From the NCBI RefSeq assembly GCF_009183815.1, contig NZ_WEHX01000001.1:60110-124109 (forward strand): a DNA stretch of 64,000 nt, given 5' to 3'. The notes beneath the pieces are model-generated. The model was not told the DNA's origin, searched no databases, and saw only the letters and a program-made list of their open reading frames with translations. The translations under genes and the position numbers were made by a program. How positions within the stretch are numbered: the stretch's first letter is position 1; each line of letters opens with the position of its first letter. Source of the stretch: Sutterella seckii (lineage in GTDB: Bacteria; Pseudomonadota; Gammaproteobacteria; Burkholderiales; Burkholderiaceae_F). This document shows positions 44,243 through 52,375 of the stretch, piece after piece.

Positions 44243-45748
44243 TTAGTGGGCAGGCTTTTCTTCTGCCTTCTTGCCTGCTTCAGCGGCGTCGGCCTTCTTC
44301 TCGAGGGCTTCCTTCGCTTTTTCCTTCTGGCGCTCAGCTTCGCGGAGCTTCTTCACGACCGAGACGGGCTGGCCGCGGTATTTGGAGAGCTCGACCTTGG
44401 CGCCCTTGAGCTGATTAAGGGCCTGGGTAAGCTGCCAGTCCTTGTCGTCGCCGAAGGTATACGTCCAGTCGGGGGACTTCACGGCGTCGTTGTCGTCATA
44501 GGGAAGGCTGTCCTCTTCCTTGGCGTTCTTCTGCTGGTTGGCAAGGTGATGCGCAAGATCCGCTTCGCGAACCTGGAAGGTCGGATAGTTGCCTTTGGGC
44601 GTGTCGTCGACATAGAGGTCCGGCTCAATGCCGCGCGCCTGAATGGAGCGTCCGGAGGGCGTGTAGTAGCGTGCGGTCGTGAGCTTCACGGCAACCGTCT
44701 TATCGCCGAAGGTCATCGGCAGAATCGTCTGCACCGATCCCTTGCCGAAGGAGCGGTCGCCGAGAATCGTCGCGCGCTTGTGATCCTGGAGGGCGCCCGC
44801 AACGATTTCTGATGCGGAGGCGGAGGACGAATTGATGAGCACGACGATCGGAACGGTCTTCGCCTTCGGCGTGAGCGCGGCGAGCGCCTTCACGGCATTG
44901 CCGGAACGGTAGTCGGATTCAACGGCTTTGAAGACGTAGTCGGACTGCGGCGTGCGGCCCTTCGTCGAAACGATGTCGGCGTTTGCCGGGAGGAAGGCCG
45001 CGCAGACGCCGATGGCAGCCTGAAGAAGTCCGCCCGGGTCGTTGCGCAGGTCGAGTACGAGGCCCTTAAGGTGTCCGGACTTCTCGAGCTTATTGAGGTT
45101 CTCGGCAAGATCCTCCGCAGTGCGTTCCTGGAACTGCGAAATGCGGATGTAGCCGATGCCGTCGGCAAGTTCCTTCATGCGCACGGACTGCGTTTTGATC
45201 ATTGCGCGCTCGAGCGTGAACTGCAGGGGCTTCATTTCGCCCTTGCGCGCGACTTCAAGGCGAATCTTGGTCTTGGGTTCGCCGCGCATGAGCTTGACGG
45301 CGTCATCGAGCGGAAGGTCCGCAGTCGCCTCGCCGTCGATTTTGGTAATGATGTCGCCCGCGCGAATGCCCGCCCGGGCCGCCGGGGTGTCGTCAATGGG
45401 AGAGATCACGCGCACGCCGGCAGAATCCTTCGTCACCTCAATGCCGAGGCCGCCGAAAGCGCCGTGCGTGGCTTCATTCATATCCTCGAACCCCTTGGGG
45501 TCGAGGAAGTTCGAATGCGGATCGAGACCGCTCACCATGCCTTCGACCGCAAATTCAAGGAGCTCCTTATCGCTTACTTCGTCGACGTAGTAGTCCTTGA
45601 CGGCATTGAAGACGCTTGTAAACTGGCGGATTTCCTGCAGCGGCAGTCCTTCGGCCGTGCTTTTCTCTGCATAGGCCTGAAAGCCGACGCTGGCGAGAAC
45701 GCCGGCACAGGCGCCGGCAACGAAAAGGGAAAGAAGACGAAGTTTCAT
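44243..45748 (-). CDS. ctpA: C-terminal processing peptidase (S41, CtpA/Prc type)
   Basis: A 501-residue periplasmic serine protease. A signal peptide occupies about 1-27, a PDZ domain about 98-180 (GGLGIEVTKD...GIRAGDIITKIDG), and the S41 core 195-400 carries the Ser-Lys dyad: the Ser within SSASASE (308-314) and K336 in DRSFGKGSVQT. VLDLRNDPGGLLQAAIGV is the conserved core strand. A Lys/Ala/Glu-rich tail (about 465-501) is probably disordered. I start at 45748, where the signal peptide begins. It lies downstream of envC and may process envelope proteins or regulate peptidoglycan hydrolases. Confidence 0.94.
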   Translation of the reverse strand: MKLRLLSLFVAGACAGVLASVGFQAYAEKSTAEGLPLQEIRQFTSVFNAVKDYYVDEVSDKELLEFAVEGMVSGLDPHSNFLDPKGFEDMNEATHGAFGGLGIEVTKDSAGVRVISPIDDTPAARAGIRAGDIITKIDGEATADLPLDDAVKLMRGEPKTKIRLEVARKGEMKPLQFTLERAMIKTQSVRMKELADGIGYIRISQFQERTAEDLAENLNKLEKSGHLKGLVLDLRNDPGGLLQAAIGVCAAFLPANADIVSTKGRTPQSDYVFKAVESDYRSGNAVKALAALTPKAKTVPIVVLINSSSASASEIVAGALQDHKRATILGDRSFGKGSVQTILPMTFGDKTVAVKLTTARYYTPSGRSIQARGIEPDLYVDDTPKGNYPTFQVREADLAHHLANQQKNAKEEDSLPYDDNDAVKSPDWTYTFGDDKDWQLTQALNQLKGAKVELSKYRGQPVSVVKKLREAERQKEKAKEALEKKADAAEAGKKAEEKPAH

Positions 45749-45835
45749 GCTTGATTTTTCTGTTTTCTTCTGAGCGGCAGCTTCCGAAGGGCGGGATGCT
45801 CGCTTCAGGGGGACCATCAGCCGGGTAATTCTCGC

Positions 45836-47077
45836 TTATTTGGCAAGCCACGGCTGAGGGTTGATGGGTTTGCCCTTGTAACGGATTTCAAAGTAGAGCC
45901 CGGGTTCATCGCTTGCGCCCGAAGTGCCGACGGTGGCAACGGTTTCACCCGCCTTCACTCGGTCGCCGACATTTTTGAGAATGGACTCATTATTGGCATA
46001 AACCGACATGTAGGTGTTGCCGTGATCGATGATGATGAGGTTGCCGTAGCCGCGCAGCCAGTCGGAGAAGACGACGCGGCCGGAAGCGCAGGCGGAAACT
46101 TCCGCACCTTCCGGCGCCCGGAAAAGCAGTCCCTGCCAGAGGGCCGTCCCGGTGCGGCGGCTGCCGAAGGTGGCGGCGATGCGTCCGGAGACCGGCTTTG
46201 TGAGACGGCCCTTGAGCTTTGCGAAGTTGCCTGAGGCAAGAGGTTCAACGGGCTTCGCACTGGCTTTTGCCTGCCGCGCTGCCTCGCGCTGCCTTGCGGC
46301 TTCCTCGGCCGCACGCTCGCGCTCGAGGCGCTTGTCAATATCGGCGACGAGGTTTTCAAGGCGCGTCTGGTCTTTCTTCAGCTTGTCGATCGCCGCCTGC
46401 TGGGTTTCGATGTCGCGCTTGAGCTTCTTGACGGCTTCCTGACGATCGCGCTTTTCGGAGAGGAGCTCGCGCCGGTTGGATTCTTCTTCACGCGCGATGC
46501 GCTGCAGTTCAGTGCGGCGCGCGCGCGTTTCCTCGGAAACCGTTTCAATGCGGGACTGTTCTTTTTCAAGGGCATCCGCAGCACGCACCTGGGCAATCGA
46601 AAGGTAGCGCAGCTCCGCTGCCGTACGGGAGAGCTCGTTGGGGTTGCCGCCTTCGATCAGGGACTGCCAGGAATGGCGTTGAGAATGAATGTACTGGGCG
46701 CGGACGATGTCCTCAAGAAGCTTCTCCGCGCCCGAGAGGTCACGTCCGACTGTCCGGCTGTCGCTGCGAAGCTCTGCGAGCCGGGCTTCCACTTTTTCGC
46801 GTTCGCCTTTGAGGCTCCTCAGGCGCCGGTTGGCGTCCGAAATAGCCTGATCAGCTTTCCTCAGCTCATCGTTGGCGGCTTCGCTCGCCGCCTCGCGCTC
46901 CGAGAGGCGCTTCTGCATGTCGGAGAGCTGCTTTTCGACGTTCGCCTTCTGATTTTCTGCACGCGCCTTCTGCTTGGCCGTGGCGGCCGAGCCGGAGGCG
47001 GCAGGCGCAGCCTCGGCGCAGAGTACAAGCCCTGCAGAGGCGGCAAGAAGGAGTGACAGCGAAAGGGCGCGGAGCAT
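45836..47077 (-). CDS. envC: EnvC-like murein hydrolase activator
   Basis: A 413-residue periplasmic protein: signal peptide (about 1-23), long coiled coil (about 35-260, charged heptads) and a C-terminal LytM/M23 domain (about 290-410). The LytM zinc ligands are replaced; where active enzymes have H...D the sequence reads GTALWQGLLFRAPEG, and the late HxH is not seen. This is the degenerate pattern of EnvC, which activates amidases AmiA/AmiB at the septum under control of FtsEX. FtsE and FtsX are encoded at 50.8-52.4 kb in this same window. Confidence 0.9.
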   Translation of the reverse strand: MLRALSLSLLLAASAGLVLCAEAAPAASGSAATAKQKARAENQKANVEKQLSDMQKRLSEREAASEAANDELRKADQAISDANRRLRSLKGEREKVEARLAELRSDSRTVGRDLSGAEKLLEDIVRAQYIHSQRHSWQSLIEGGNPNELSRTAAELRYLSIAQVRAADALEKEQSRIETVSEETRARRTELQRIAREEESNRRELLSEKRDRQEAVKKLKRDIETQQAAIDKLKKDQTRLENLVADIDKRLERERAAEEAARQREAARQAKASAKPVEPLASGNFAKLKGRLTKPVSGRIAATFGSRRTGTALWQGLLFRAPEGAEVSACASGRVVFSDWLRGYGNLIIIDHGNTYMSVYANNESILKNVGDRVKAGETVATVGTSGASDEPGLYFEIRYKGKPINPQPWLAK

Positions 47078-47196
47078 GGGAGTCAGGCTTCAATGGAACT
47101 GCGGAAATCGCAGAGAAGGCAAGAGCGGCCATGCGGCCGCCCCTTCTATAATTGTACTTTTGCGGCAATAACGCCACACTGACAATCTCTTTTGAA

Positions 47197-47601
47197 ATGT
47201 CTCAGTTTCTTCTTCAGAACACGCTTCTTATTCTGATTGCGGTCATTGCGGGCGGTGCCCTTGCCATGCCGTATTTCAATCGCCGCCGTTATGGTCCGAT
47301 GGTGACGCCTGAAGTGGCGGTTCAGCTCATCAACAAGCAGAACGCGCTCGTCATCGACGTCCGTTCCGACAAGGACTTCCGCAAGGTGCGCATCGCCCGT
47401 TCCGTCAATATTCCTGCCAATGTCATTCAGGGCCGTCTGAATGAGATCCCGAAGGAGCGCACGATTCTCCTCGTGGATAATTCCGGCAGCATGGCGGCCG
47501 GTGCGGCGAAGCTTCTGCGCGGCGTGGGCTATCCCAACGTCTATCTCCTTCAGGACGGCCTTGTCGGCTGGATGCGCGACAAGCTTCCGCTTGAATATTG
47601 A
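47197..47601 (+). CDS. Membrane-anchored rhodanese-like protein without the active-site Cys
   Basis: A 134-residue protein with one N-terminal membrane helix (about 8-24) and a rhodanese domain (VTPEVAVQLINKQNALVIDVRSDKDF). At the catalytic loop the sequence is LLVDNSGSMAAGAAKLL, with Asp or Asn where the persulfide Cys would be, so it is probably not a sulfurtransferase. The gene next to secB resembles the yibN position in E. coli (yibN-grxC-secB), but no grxC is present. I use the ATG at 47197; the in-frame TTG at 47152 is upstream. Confidence 0.82.
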   Translation: MSQFLLQNTLLILIAVIAGGALAMPYFNRRRYGPMVTPEVAVQLINKQNALVIDVRSDKDFRKVRIARSVNIPANVIQGRLNEIPKERTILLVDNSGSMAAGAAKLLRGVGYPNVYLLQDGLVGWMRDKLPLEY

Positions 47602-47714
47602 TACTTTGTCCCCATATAAGGAACAGGCGGCGCACGCGTGATTCCGGGCGCTGTCCTCCGAAAACTCCGGAGACCTTCTGAAGGTCTTCGTTATTCTCAA
47701 TCAAGGTAAAGAAA

Positions 47715-48254
47715 ATGGCCGAAAACGAAAACGAGCAGCCCCAGGGCGCCGCAGCTGCCCAGCAGCCGCAGGATCAGCAGCCTGCCCAGGATGACCAGCC
47801 GGTCTTCCAGCTTCAGCGCTGCTACCTGAAGGATGCCTCTCTCGAGATGCCGCACGCGCCTGAGATCCTCATGGAGCAGCAGGATGCGGCCCCGCAGGTC
47901 GACATCCAGTTCGAAGTGAGCCAGCGCCTCATCCAGACGGATCTTTACGATGTGACCGTGCGCGGCACGATCACGGTCAAGACCGCCGGCGACAAGGCGA
48001 TCATCCTCGTTGAAGGCCGCCAGTCGGGCATCTTCGCGATTCACGGCATTCCGGCCGAGCCGCTCCAGCACGTCACGAACGTTCTCTGCCCGTCGATGGT
48101 CTACCCCTATCTTCGCGCCAACCTCGCTGATCTGATGACCCGCGCCAATGTGCCGCCGGTGCATCTGCCTGAAGTGAACTTTGAAGTGCTCTATCAGCAG
48201 CGTCTTGCTCAGGCGCAGGCTGAAGCCCAGCGCAATCAGACGCCCGCGAACTGA
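47715..48254 (+). CDS. secB: Protein-export chaperone SecB
   Basis: A 179-residue cytoplasmic chaperone that delivers unfolded precursors to SecA. An Ala/Gln-rich N-terminal extension (about 1-28) precedes the conserved core: FQLQRCYLKDASLEMPHAPEIL, VRGTITVK, the SecA-contacting acidic/hydrophobic patch, and YPYLRANLADLMTRANVPPVHLPEVNFEVLY. The end is Gln/Ala-rich. A strong terminator follows. Confidence 0.96.
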   Translation: MAENENEQPQGAAAAQQPQDQQPAQDDQPVFQLQRCYLKDASLEMPHAPEILMEQQDAAPQVDIQFEVSQRLIQTDLYDVTVRGTITVKTAGDKAIILVEGRQSGIFAIHGIPAEPLQHVTNVLCPSMVYPYLRANLADLMTRANVPPVHLPEVNFEVLYQQRLAQAQAEAQRNQTPAN

Positions 48255-48305
48255 TAGACGCGCAGCAGTCTGACGGATGCTGTAAGGCATCCGGGCATGA
48301 GGGAG

Positions 48306-48361
48306 AGACCGGCGGATCGGTTGTCGAAGCCATTCGACAGAAGATCGGCCGGTCTTTTTTT
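48306..48361 (+). terminator. Terminator after secB
   Basis: AGACCGGC (48306-48313) pairs with GCCGGTCT (48348-48355), with an inner TGTCGAA/TTCGACA stem, followed by a run of T to 48361. Confidence 0.88.
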
Positions 48362-48488
48362 CAATTCTTCTGCAAACCTCGACTTTTGGTTAATTCCCAA
48401 TGCCGACTGCTCCTCTAGAATGGACTGACTGCATAAAAAAGGATTTCCCGCAGTCTGCGGTGAATGCTTCCGAGAGGGGAAAGAAAAA

Positions 48489-49148
48489 ATGATTCGAATT
48501 CTGCTCATTGACGATCACACGCTTTTCAGAAGCGGCGTAAAGGCGCTCCTGCAGCGTCAGCCCGACTTTGAGGTTGTCGGCGAGGCGAGCGACGGTCTTG
48601 AAGGCGTCAAGCTCGTTGAGCAGGTTGAGGCCGATGTGGTGCTGCTTGACGTGGATATGCCGAGCATGAACGGGCGCGAAGCGCTCGAGCAGATTCGTGA
48701 AACGCATCCCGATCTGGCTGTTCTCATGCTGACGGTGAGCGAGGACTGCGAAACGCTCGGCGAGTGCCTGAAGCTCGGCGCCCGCGGCTACCTCCTGAAG
48801 AAGATTGATCAGGACTTCCTGCTCCGCTCCATTCGTGCGGCTTATAACGGCGACAGCGTGATTTCTCCGCAGATGATGACGAAGTTCGTCAACCGGCTTG
48901 CGGACCCGGAAGCAGGAAGAACCCGTCCGGCGCAGGGCCAGGATCCGGCGGTGCTTACGCGCCGCGAGCGCCAGACGCTTGCCTGGCTCGCCCGGGGCGT
49001 GTCCAATAAGGAAATTGCCCGTGCGCTCAACCTCGCCGAATCCACCGTCAAGGTGCACGTGCAGAGCATTCTCAGAAAGCTCAACCTTTCTTCACGCGTG
49101 CAGGCGGCGATCTACGCTATCGAGCATAAGATCGACAAGGAACTCTAA
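48489..49148 (+). CDS. NarL/FixJ-type response regulator
   Basis: A 219-residue two-component regulator. The receiver domain has the acidic pocket DD (8-9), phospho-acceptor D54 in VVLLDVDMPSMNGRE, Thr in MLTVSE and Lys in YLLKKID. The LuxR-type HTH (about 155-212) reads LTRRERQTLAWLARGVSNKEIARAL. There is no sensor kinase beside it, so it is an orphan. It most resembles NarL-family nitrate or respiratory regulators, but the stimulus and targets cannot be deduced. GGGGAAAG lies a few bases before the ATG. Confidence 0.9.
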   Translation: MIRILLIDDHTLFRSGVKALLQRQPDFEVVGEASDGLEGVKLVEQVEADVVLLDVDMPSMNGREALEQIRETHPDLAVLMLTVSEDCETLGECLKLGARGYLLKKIDQDFLLRSIRAAYNGDSVISPQMMTKFVNRLADPEAGRTRPAQGQDPAVLTRRERQTLAWLARGVSNKEIARALNLAESTVKVHVQSILRKLNLSSRVQAAIYAIEHKIDKEL

Positions 49149-49159
49149 GTTCTGCTCCG

Positions 49160-49184
49160 GCAGGAGGCTTCAGACGCCTCCTGC
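49160..49184. terminator. Inverted repeat between the response regulator and trmL
   Basis: GCAGGAGGC (49160-49168) pairs with GCCTCCTGC (49176-49184). It covers the last codons of trmL and has no U tract, so it is a possible shared transcript-end structure. Confidence 0.45.
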
Positions 49185-49640
49185 ATAGCCCTGCTGCCGC
49201 CAGGCTTCAAAAACCGTAACGGCGACGGCATTGGAGAGGTTGAGCGAGCGGTTGTCGGGCCTCATCGGGAGACGGATTCGCTGCTCGGAGGGAAATTGCG
49301 CCCGTATTTCGTCGGGCAGTCCAGATCCTTCCGAGCCGAAAACGAACCAGTCGCCGGGTCTGAAGGAAAGAGAGGAAAAGATGCTCGAGCCCTTCGTCGT
49401 CATCGCGAACATCCGCTTGGGGTTCGGCTTTTCCGCCGCAAGGAATGCGTCGAAGGAATCGTGAATTCTGAGGGTCGCGTATTCCCAGTAGTCGAGCCCC
49501 GCGCGCTTCATGTGCTTGTCCTCGAGCGAAAAGCCGAGCGGACGCACGAGGTGAAGGGCGCACCCGGTATTGGCGCAGAGACGGATGACATTGCCGGTGT
49601 TGGGCGGGATCTCGGGGTGAACGAGCACAACGTTGAACAT
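49170..49640 (-). CDS. trmL: tRNA (cytidine/uridine-34 2'-O)-methyltransferase
   Basis: A 156-residue SPOUT-class enzyme that methylates the wobble base of tRNA-Leu isoacceptors. Family motifs: VLVHPEIPPNTGNVIRLCANTG at the start, ALHLVRPLGFSLED, FGSEGSGLPDE and the knot-forming RLPMRPDNRSLNLSNAVAV. I chose the ATG at 49640; a longer frame would need a TTG. It follows rpoH after 26 nt. Confidence 0.95.
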   Translation of the reverse strand: MFNVVLVHPEIPPNTGNVIRLCANTGCALHLVRPLGFSLEDKHMKRAGLDYWEYATLRIHDSFDAFLAAEKPNPKRMFAMTTKGSSIFSSLSFRPGDWFVFGSEGSGLPDEIRAQFPSEQRIRLPMRPDNRSLNLSNAVAVTVFEAWRQQGYAGGV

Positions 49641-49666
49641 GGGATTTCTGGAAGAGTCAGGAAATA

Positions 49667-50701
49667 TCAAAAGGGATCTTCGCCGGCAAGTTCGCCGTGC
49701 ATCTTCTTGATGGCAAGCTTTTCGATCTGCCGCACGCGTTCAGCGGAAATATTGAATTCCTTGGCAAGCGCCTGGAGCGTGACGGGCTTGGCGTTCCCTT
49801 CCGCATCCACATTGAGGTAGCGCGCTTCAATCACTCTGCGGCTTCTCGGGTCGAGCGAAGCGAGCGCCTTCTGAAGGCCTTCGCCTTCGAGGCGCTGCTT
49901 GTCCTCTTCTTCGAGCATGGCCTCTGGTTCGTCGCTCTTGCGGGTGAGCCAGTCCGAAGGGGAATAATTTTCATCGCTGTCGGAATCCGAAGGCGCATCG
50001 AGCGAGGCTTCCTGGCCGTACATGCGCTCCTCCATATCGAGGACTTCCTTGGGCTTCACGTCGAGCGTGAGCGCGATGCGTTCGGCTTCATTGTGGGTGA
50101 GCGCCGCCTGACTGTCTTCCTTGAGCTGGCGGAGATTGAAGAAAAGCTTTCGCTGATTCTTCGTCGTCGCGAGCTTCACGATGCGCCAGTTCCGGATGAT
50201 GTATTCCTGAATTTCGGAACGAATCCAATGCTGCGCAAAAGTCATGAGCCGCGCGCCGCGGTCCGGGTCATAGCGGCGAATGGCCTTCATGAGGCCGATG
50301 TTGCCTTCCTGGATGAGGTCCGCATAGGGGAGCCCGTAGCCGAGATAGCCGCGGGCGATGGACACGACGAGGCGCAGGTGAGAAAGCACCAGCTTCTGCG
50401 CGGCGGCGAGGTCGTCATGATCACGCAGATCAATCGCGAGCGAGCGCTCTTCCTCAGCCGAAAGCATGGGAGCTTTTTCCGCAGCGCGCAGGAAGGCGTC
50501 GAGCGTTCCCAGACCACCGGCAGGAACCGGCAGTCCTGCGGGCTCATACGGGACGAGACTGCCTGAAGGCTTGAGCGCCGGCAGCAGGCTTTTCGGTTCG
50601 CGCCCGGGCGCGGCGTCATCGGCGATGGCAAAGTCATCGTCGCTGGCGATGTCGTAAATGTCGTCTGAATGAGTGGCCGCTGAGGCTTTTTTACTGGACA
50701 T
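49667..50701 (-). CDS. rpoH: RNA polymerase sigma-32 (heat-shock) factor
   Basis: A 344-residue sigma-70-family factor. Region 2 is HLRLVVSIARGYLGYGLPYADLIQEGNIGLMKAIRRYDPDRG in outline (about 108-150), followed by region 2.4 and the RpoH box starting at Q183 (QRKLFFNLR), diagnostic for sigma-32. Region 4 ends with TLQALAKEFNISAERVRQIE. An N-terminal extension of about 60 acidic/Pro-rich residues makes it longer than the 284-residue E. coli protein. It lies downstream of ftsX, the same order as in E. coli, with its own 93-nt gap for a promoter. Confidence 0.96.
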   Translation of the reverse strand: MSSKKASAATHSDDIYDIASDDDFAIADDAAPGREPKSLLPALKPSGSLVPYEPAGLPVPAGGLGTLDAFLRAAEKAPMLSAEEERSLAIDLRDHDDLAAAQKLVLSHLRLVVSIARGYLGYGLPYADLIQEGNIGLMKAIRRYDPDRGARLMTFAQHWIRSEIQEYIIRNWRIVKLATTKNQRKLFFNLRQLKEDSQAALTHNEAERIALTLDVKPKEVLDMEERMYGQEASLDAPSDSDSDENYSPSDWLTRKSDEPEAMLEEEDKQRLEGEGLQKALASLDPRSRRVIEARYLNVDAEGNAKPVTLQALAKEFNISAERVRQIEKLAIKKMHGELAGEDPF

Positions 50702-50794
50702 GAGGCGAGGGAAAGCCGGGAAGGAGATCTGTGATGCGCCTCAAGATAACACTTTCAGGCAGGCGCACATGCGGCAAAGGTGCAACACAGCGTG

Positions 50795-51694
50795 TCAGCG
50801 TCCGGATTCGCGGATGATGCCTCTCCAGGCCGAAAGGGCGGCGAGAGCGGCAACGAGGCTTCCGATAAAGGCGCTTATGCCGGCAAAGCCCCAGCACCAG
50901 ACGGCCGGCGGAAGGGAAATCCGCAGCTCGCCGCCATAGAGCGCTGCGGCATCGTTAAGCGCCGGGCTGAGGACGATGAGGCCGGCTTGGGCGAGCAGCA
51001 GCGCCAGACCGGCGGCGGCTCCCATCAGAACAAAGCCTCGCCAGGCATACGGGCGAACGGCAAAAATGGGCGTCGCGCCGAGCAGGTAGAGCGTGCGCAT
51101 TTCGGATCCGGCCGCGAGCGTCGTGAGCCGGATGGCCGTCTCGAGCACCAGAACGACAAGGAGCGCCGTAACGGCGCCGAGGCAGCCGAGGCCGGTCCAG
51201 ACGGCGCGGGATACGCTCTGGAGCTTCTCGTGCCAGGAGGCCTCATAGGGGACGAAGTCGACGGAAGAGAGCGCTTCAATGCGTTTGGCGACATCCTCGA
51301 TTTCTGCGGAGGTTGCGTCAGACGAGAGCGTCACGATGAGAATGTCCGGGAGCGGATTGCTGCCGGTTCGCTGCGGGAGTCCGAGCTTCTCATTCAAGCC
51401 TTTGAGCGCCTCATCCCGGGGAATGATCTGCGTGGAGGCTACCCAGGGCATGGCCTTTACGTCCGACTCGAGTTTGTCCATCGGCGCTTTGTCTTTGGCA
51501 AAGACCGTGAGCTCAACGGACATGGGCAGGCTTCTCAGGGGTTCGGAGAGGCCGTAAAAAACGAGGGCGATGAAAAGCGGTATCGAGAGCGCGAGCGCAG
51601 CAAGCAGAAGCGACAGAAGCGAACGCGAACCGTCGCGCTTCAGGCCGCGCAGCATTTCGGAAAAAGCCCATCGGCGGGGAGTCATGAAGCTCAT
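50795..51694 (-). CDS. ftsX: Cell-division ABC transporter subunit FtsX
   Basis: A 299-residue membrane protein with the FtsX layout: cytoplasmic N-terminus (RRWAFSEMLRGLKRDG), one helix, a periplasmic loop of about 110 residues that recruits EnvC, then three helices at about 170-290. The gene overlaps ftsE by 4 nt (ATGA), so the subunits are made together. An EnvC protein is encoded about 4 kb away in the same window. Confidence 0.95.
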   Translation of the reverse strand: MSFMTPRRWAFSEMLRGLKRDGSRSLLSLLLAALALSIPLFIALVFYGLSEPLRSLPMSVELTVFAKDKAPMDKLESDVKAMPWVASTQIIPRDEALKGLNEKLGLPQRTGSNPLPDILIVTLSSDATSAEIEDVAKRIEALSSVDFVPYEASWHEKLQSVSRAVWTGLGCLGAVTALLVVLVLETAIRLTTLAAGSEMRTLYLLGATPIFAVRPYAWRGFVLMGAAAGLALLLAQAGLIVLSPALNDAAALYGGELRISLPPAVWCWGFAGISAFIGSLVAALAALSAWRGIIRESGR

Positions 51695-52365
51695 GGAAGA
51701 ACCTCAACGGCGCCAGGCGTGGCGAGCGTGATTTCGCGCACCGGAGTGCCGGCAACGGGGAGAGCCTCGTGGCTTGCCGCTACAACCGTAACGCCGGCGC
51801 GTACGAAGGCCGCGAGGAGCGCGAGAAGCGCCTGAGCATTTGCTTCATCAAGGTGCGCTACGGGTTCGTCGGCAAGAATGACCACCGGGCGATTGACGAC
51901 GGCCCGGGCGAGAAGCGCCAGCTGCTTTTCGCCGGCGGAAAGTCGTCCGGGCAGGGCGGGAGCAAGTTCGCCGATGCCGCATTTTTCAAGCGCGAGAAAG
52001 GCTCTGCGGCGCGCCTCCGCGTAGGATTCCTCAGCGGCAAGCGCCGGCAGCATGACGTTCTCGTGGACGGTGCGGTCTTCGAGAAGTCTGCCGTCCTGCA
52101 TCATGAGTCCCATGGAGCGTCTGAGCCAGCGGCGCTCCATTTCGCTGAAGCTGTCGACGCGGTCGCCGGCAACGACGACTTCTCCCGAGGTCGGCTTCAC
52201 CAGACCGGCAAGAAGCTTGAGAACTGTGCTTTTGCCGCTCCCTGTCGCGCCGCGCAGGACAACGAATTCGCCTCTGCGGACAGAGAGCGAAACGCGATCA
52301 ACGGCAGCCGCGCCATTGAAGATGACGCTTGCCTGGCGAAGTTCAAGAAGAGCAGCATCCGCCAT
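51691..52365 (-). CDS. ftsE: Cell-division ATPase FtsE, divergent signature motif
   Basis: A 224-residue ABC ATPase paired with FtsX. Walker A is GATGSGKST (39-47), the Q-loop is MMQDGRLLEDRT and Walker B is VVILADEP. The signature reads L142-S-A-G-E146 rather than LSGGE, with KQLALLARA after it, and the D-loop region is VAHLD, so it departs from the usual FtsE sequence. The start at 52365 has AAGG upstream; a longer frame would overlap ppx. Hydrolysis drives the conformational change in FtsX that turns on septal amidases via EnvC. Confidence 0.93.
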   Translation of the reverse strand: MADAALLELRQASVIFNGAAAVDRVSLSVRRGEFVVLRGATGSGKSTVLKLLAGLVKPTSGEVVVAGDRVDSFSEMERRWLRRSMGLMMQDGRLLEDRTVHENVMLPALAAEESYAEARRRAFLALEKCGIGELAPALPGRLSAGEKQLALLARAVVNRPVVILADEPVAHLDEANAQALLALLAAFVRAGVTVVAASHEALPVAGTPVREITLATPGAVEVLP

Positions 52366-52375
52366 GGGAGGACCT

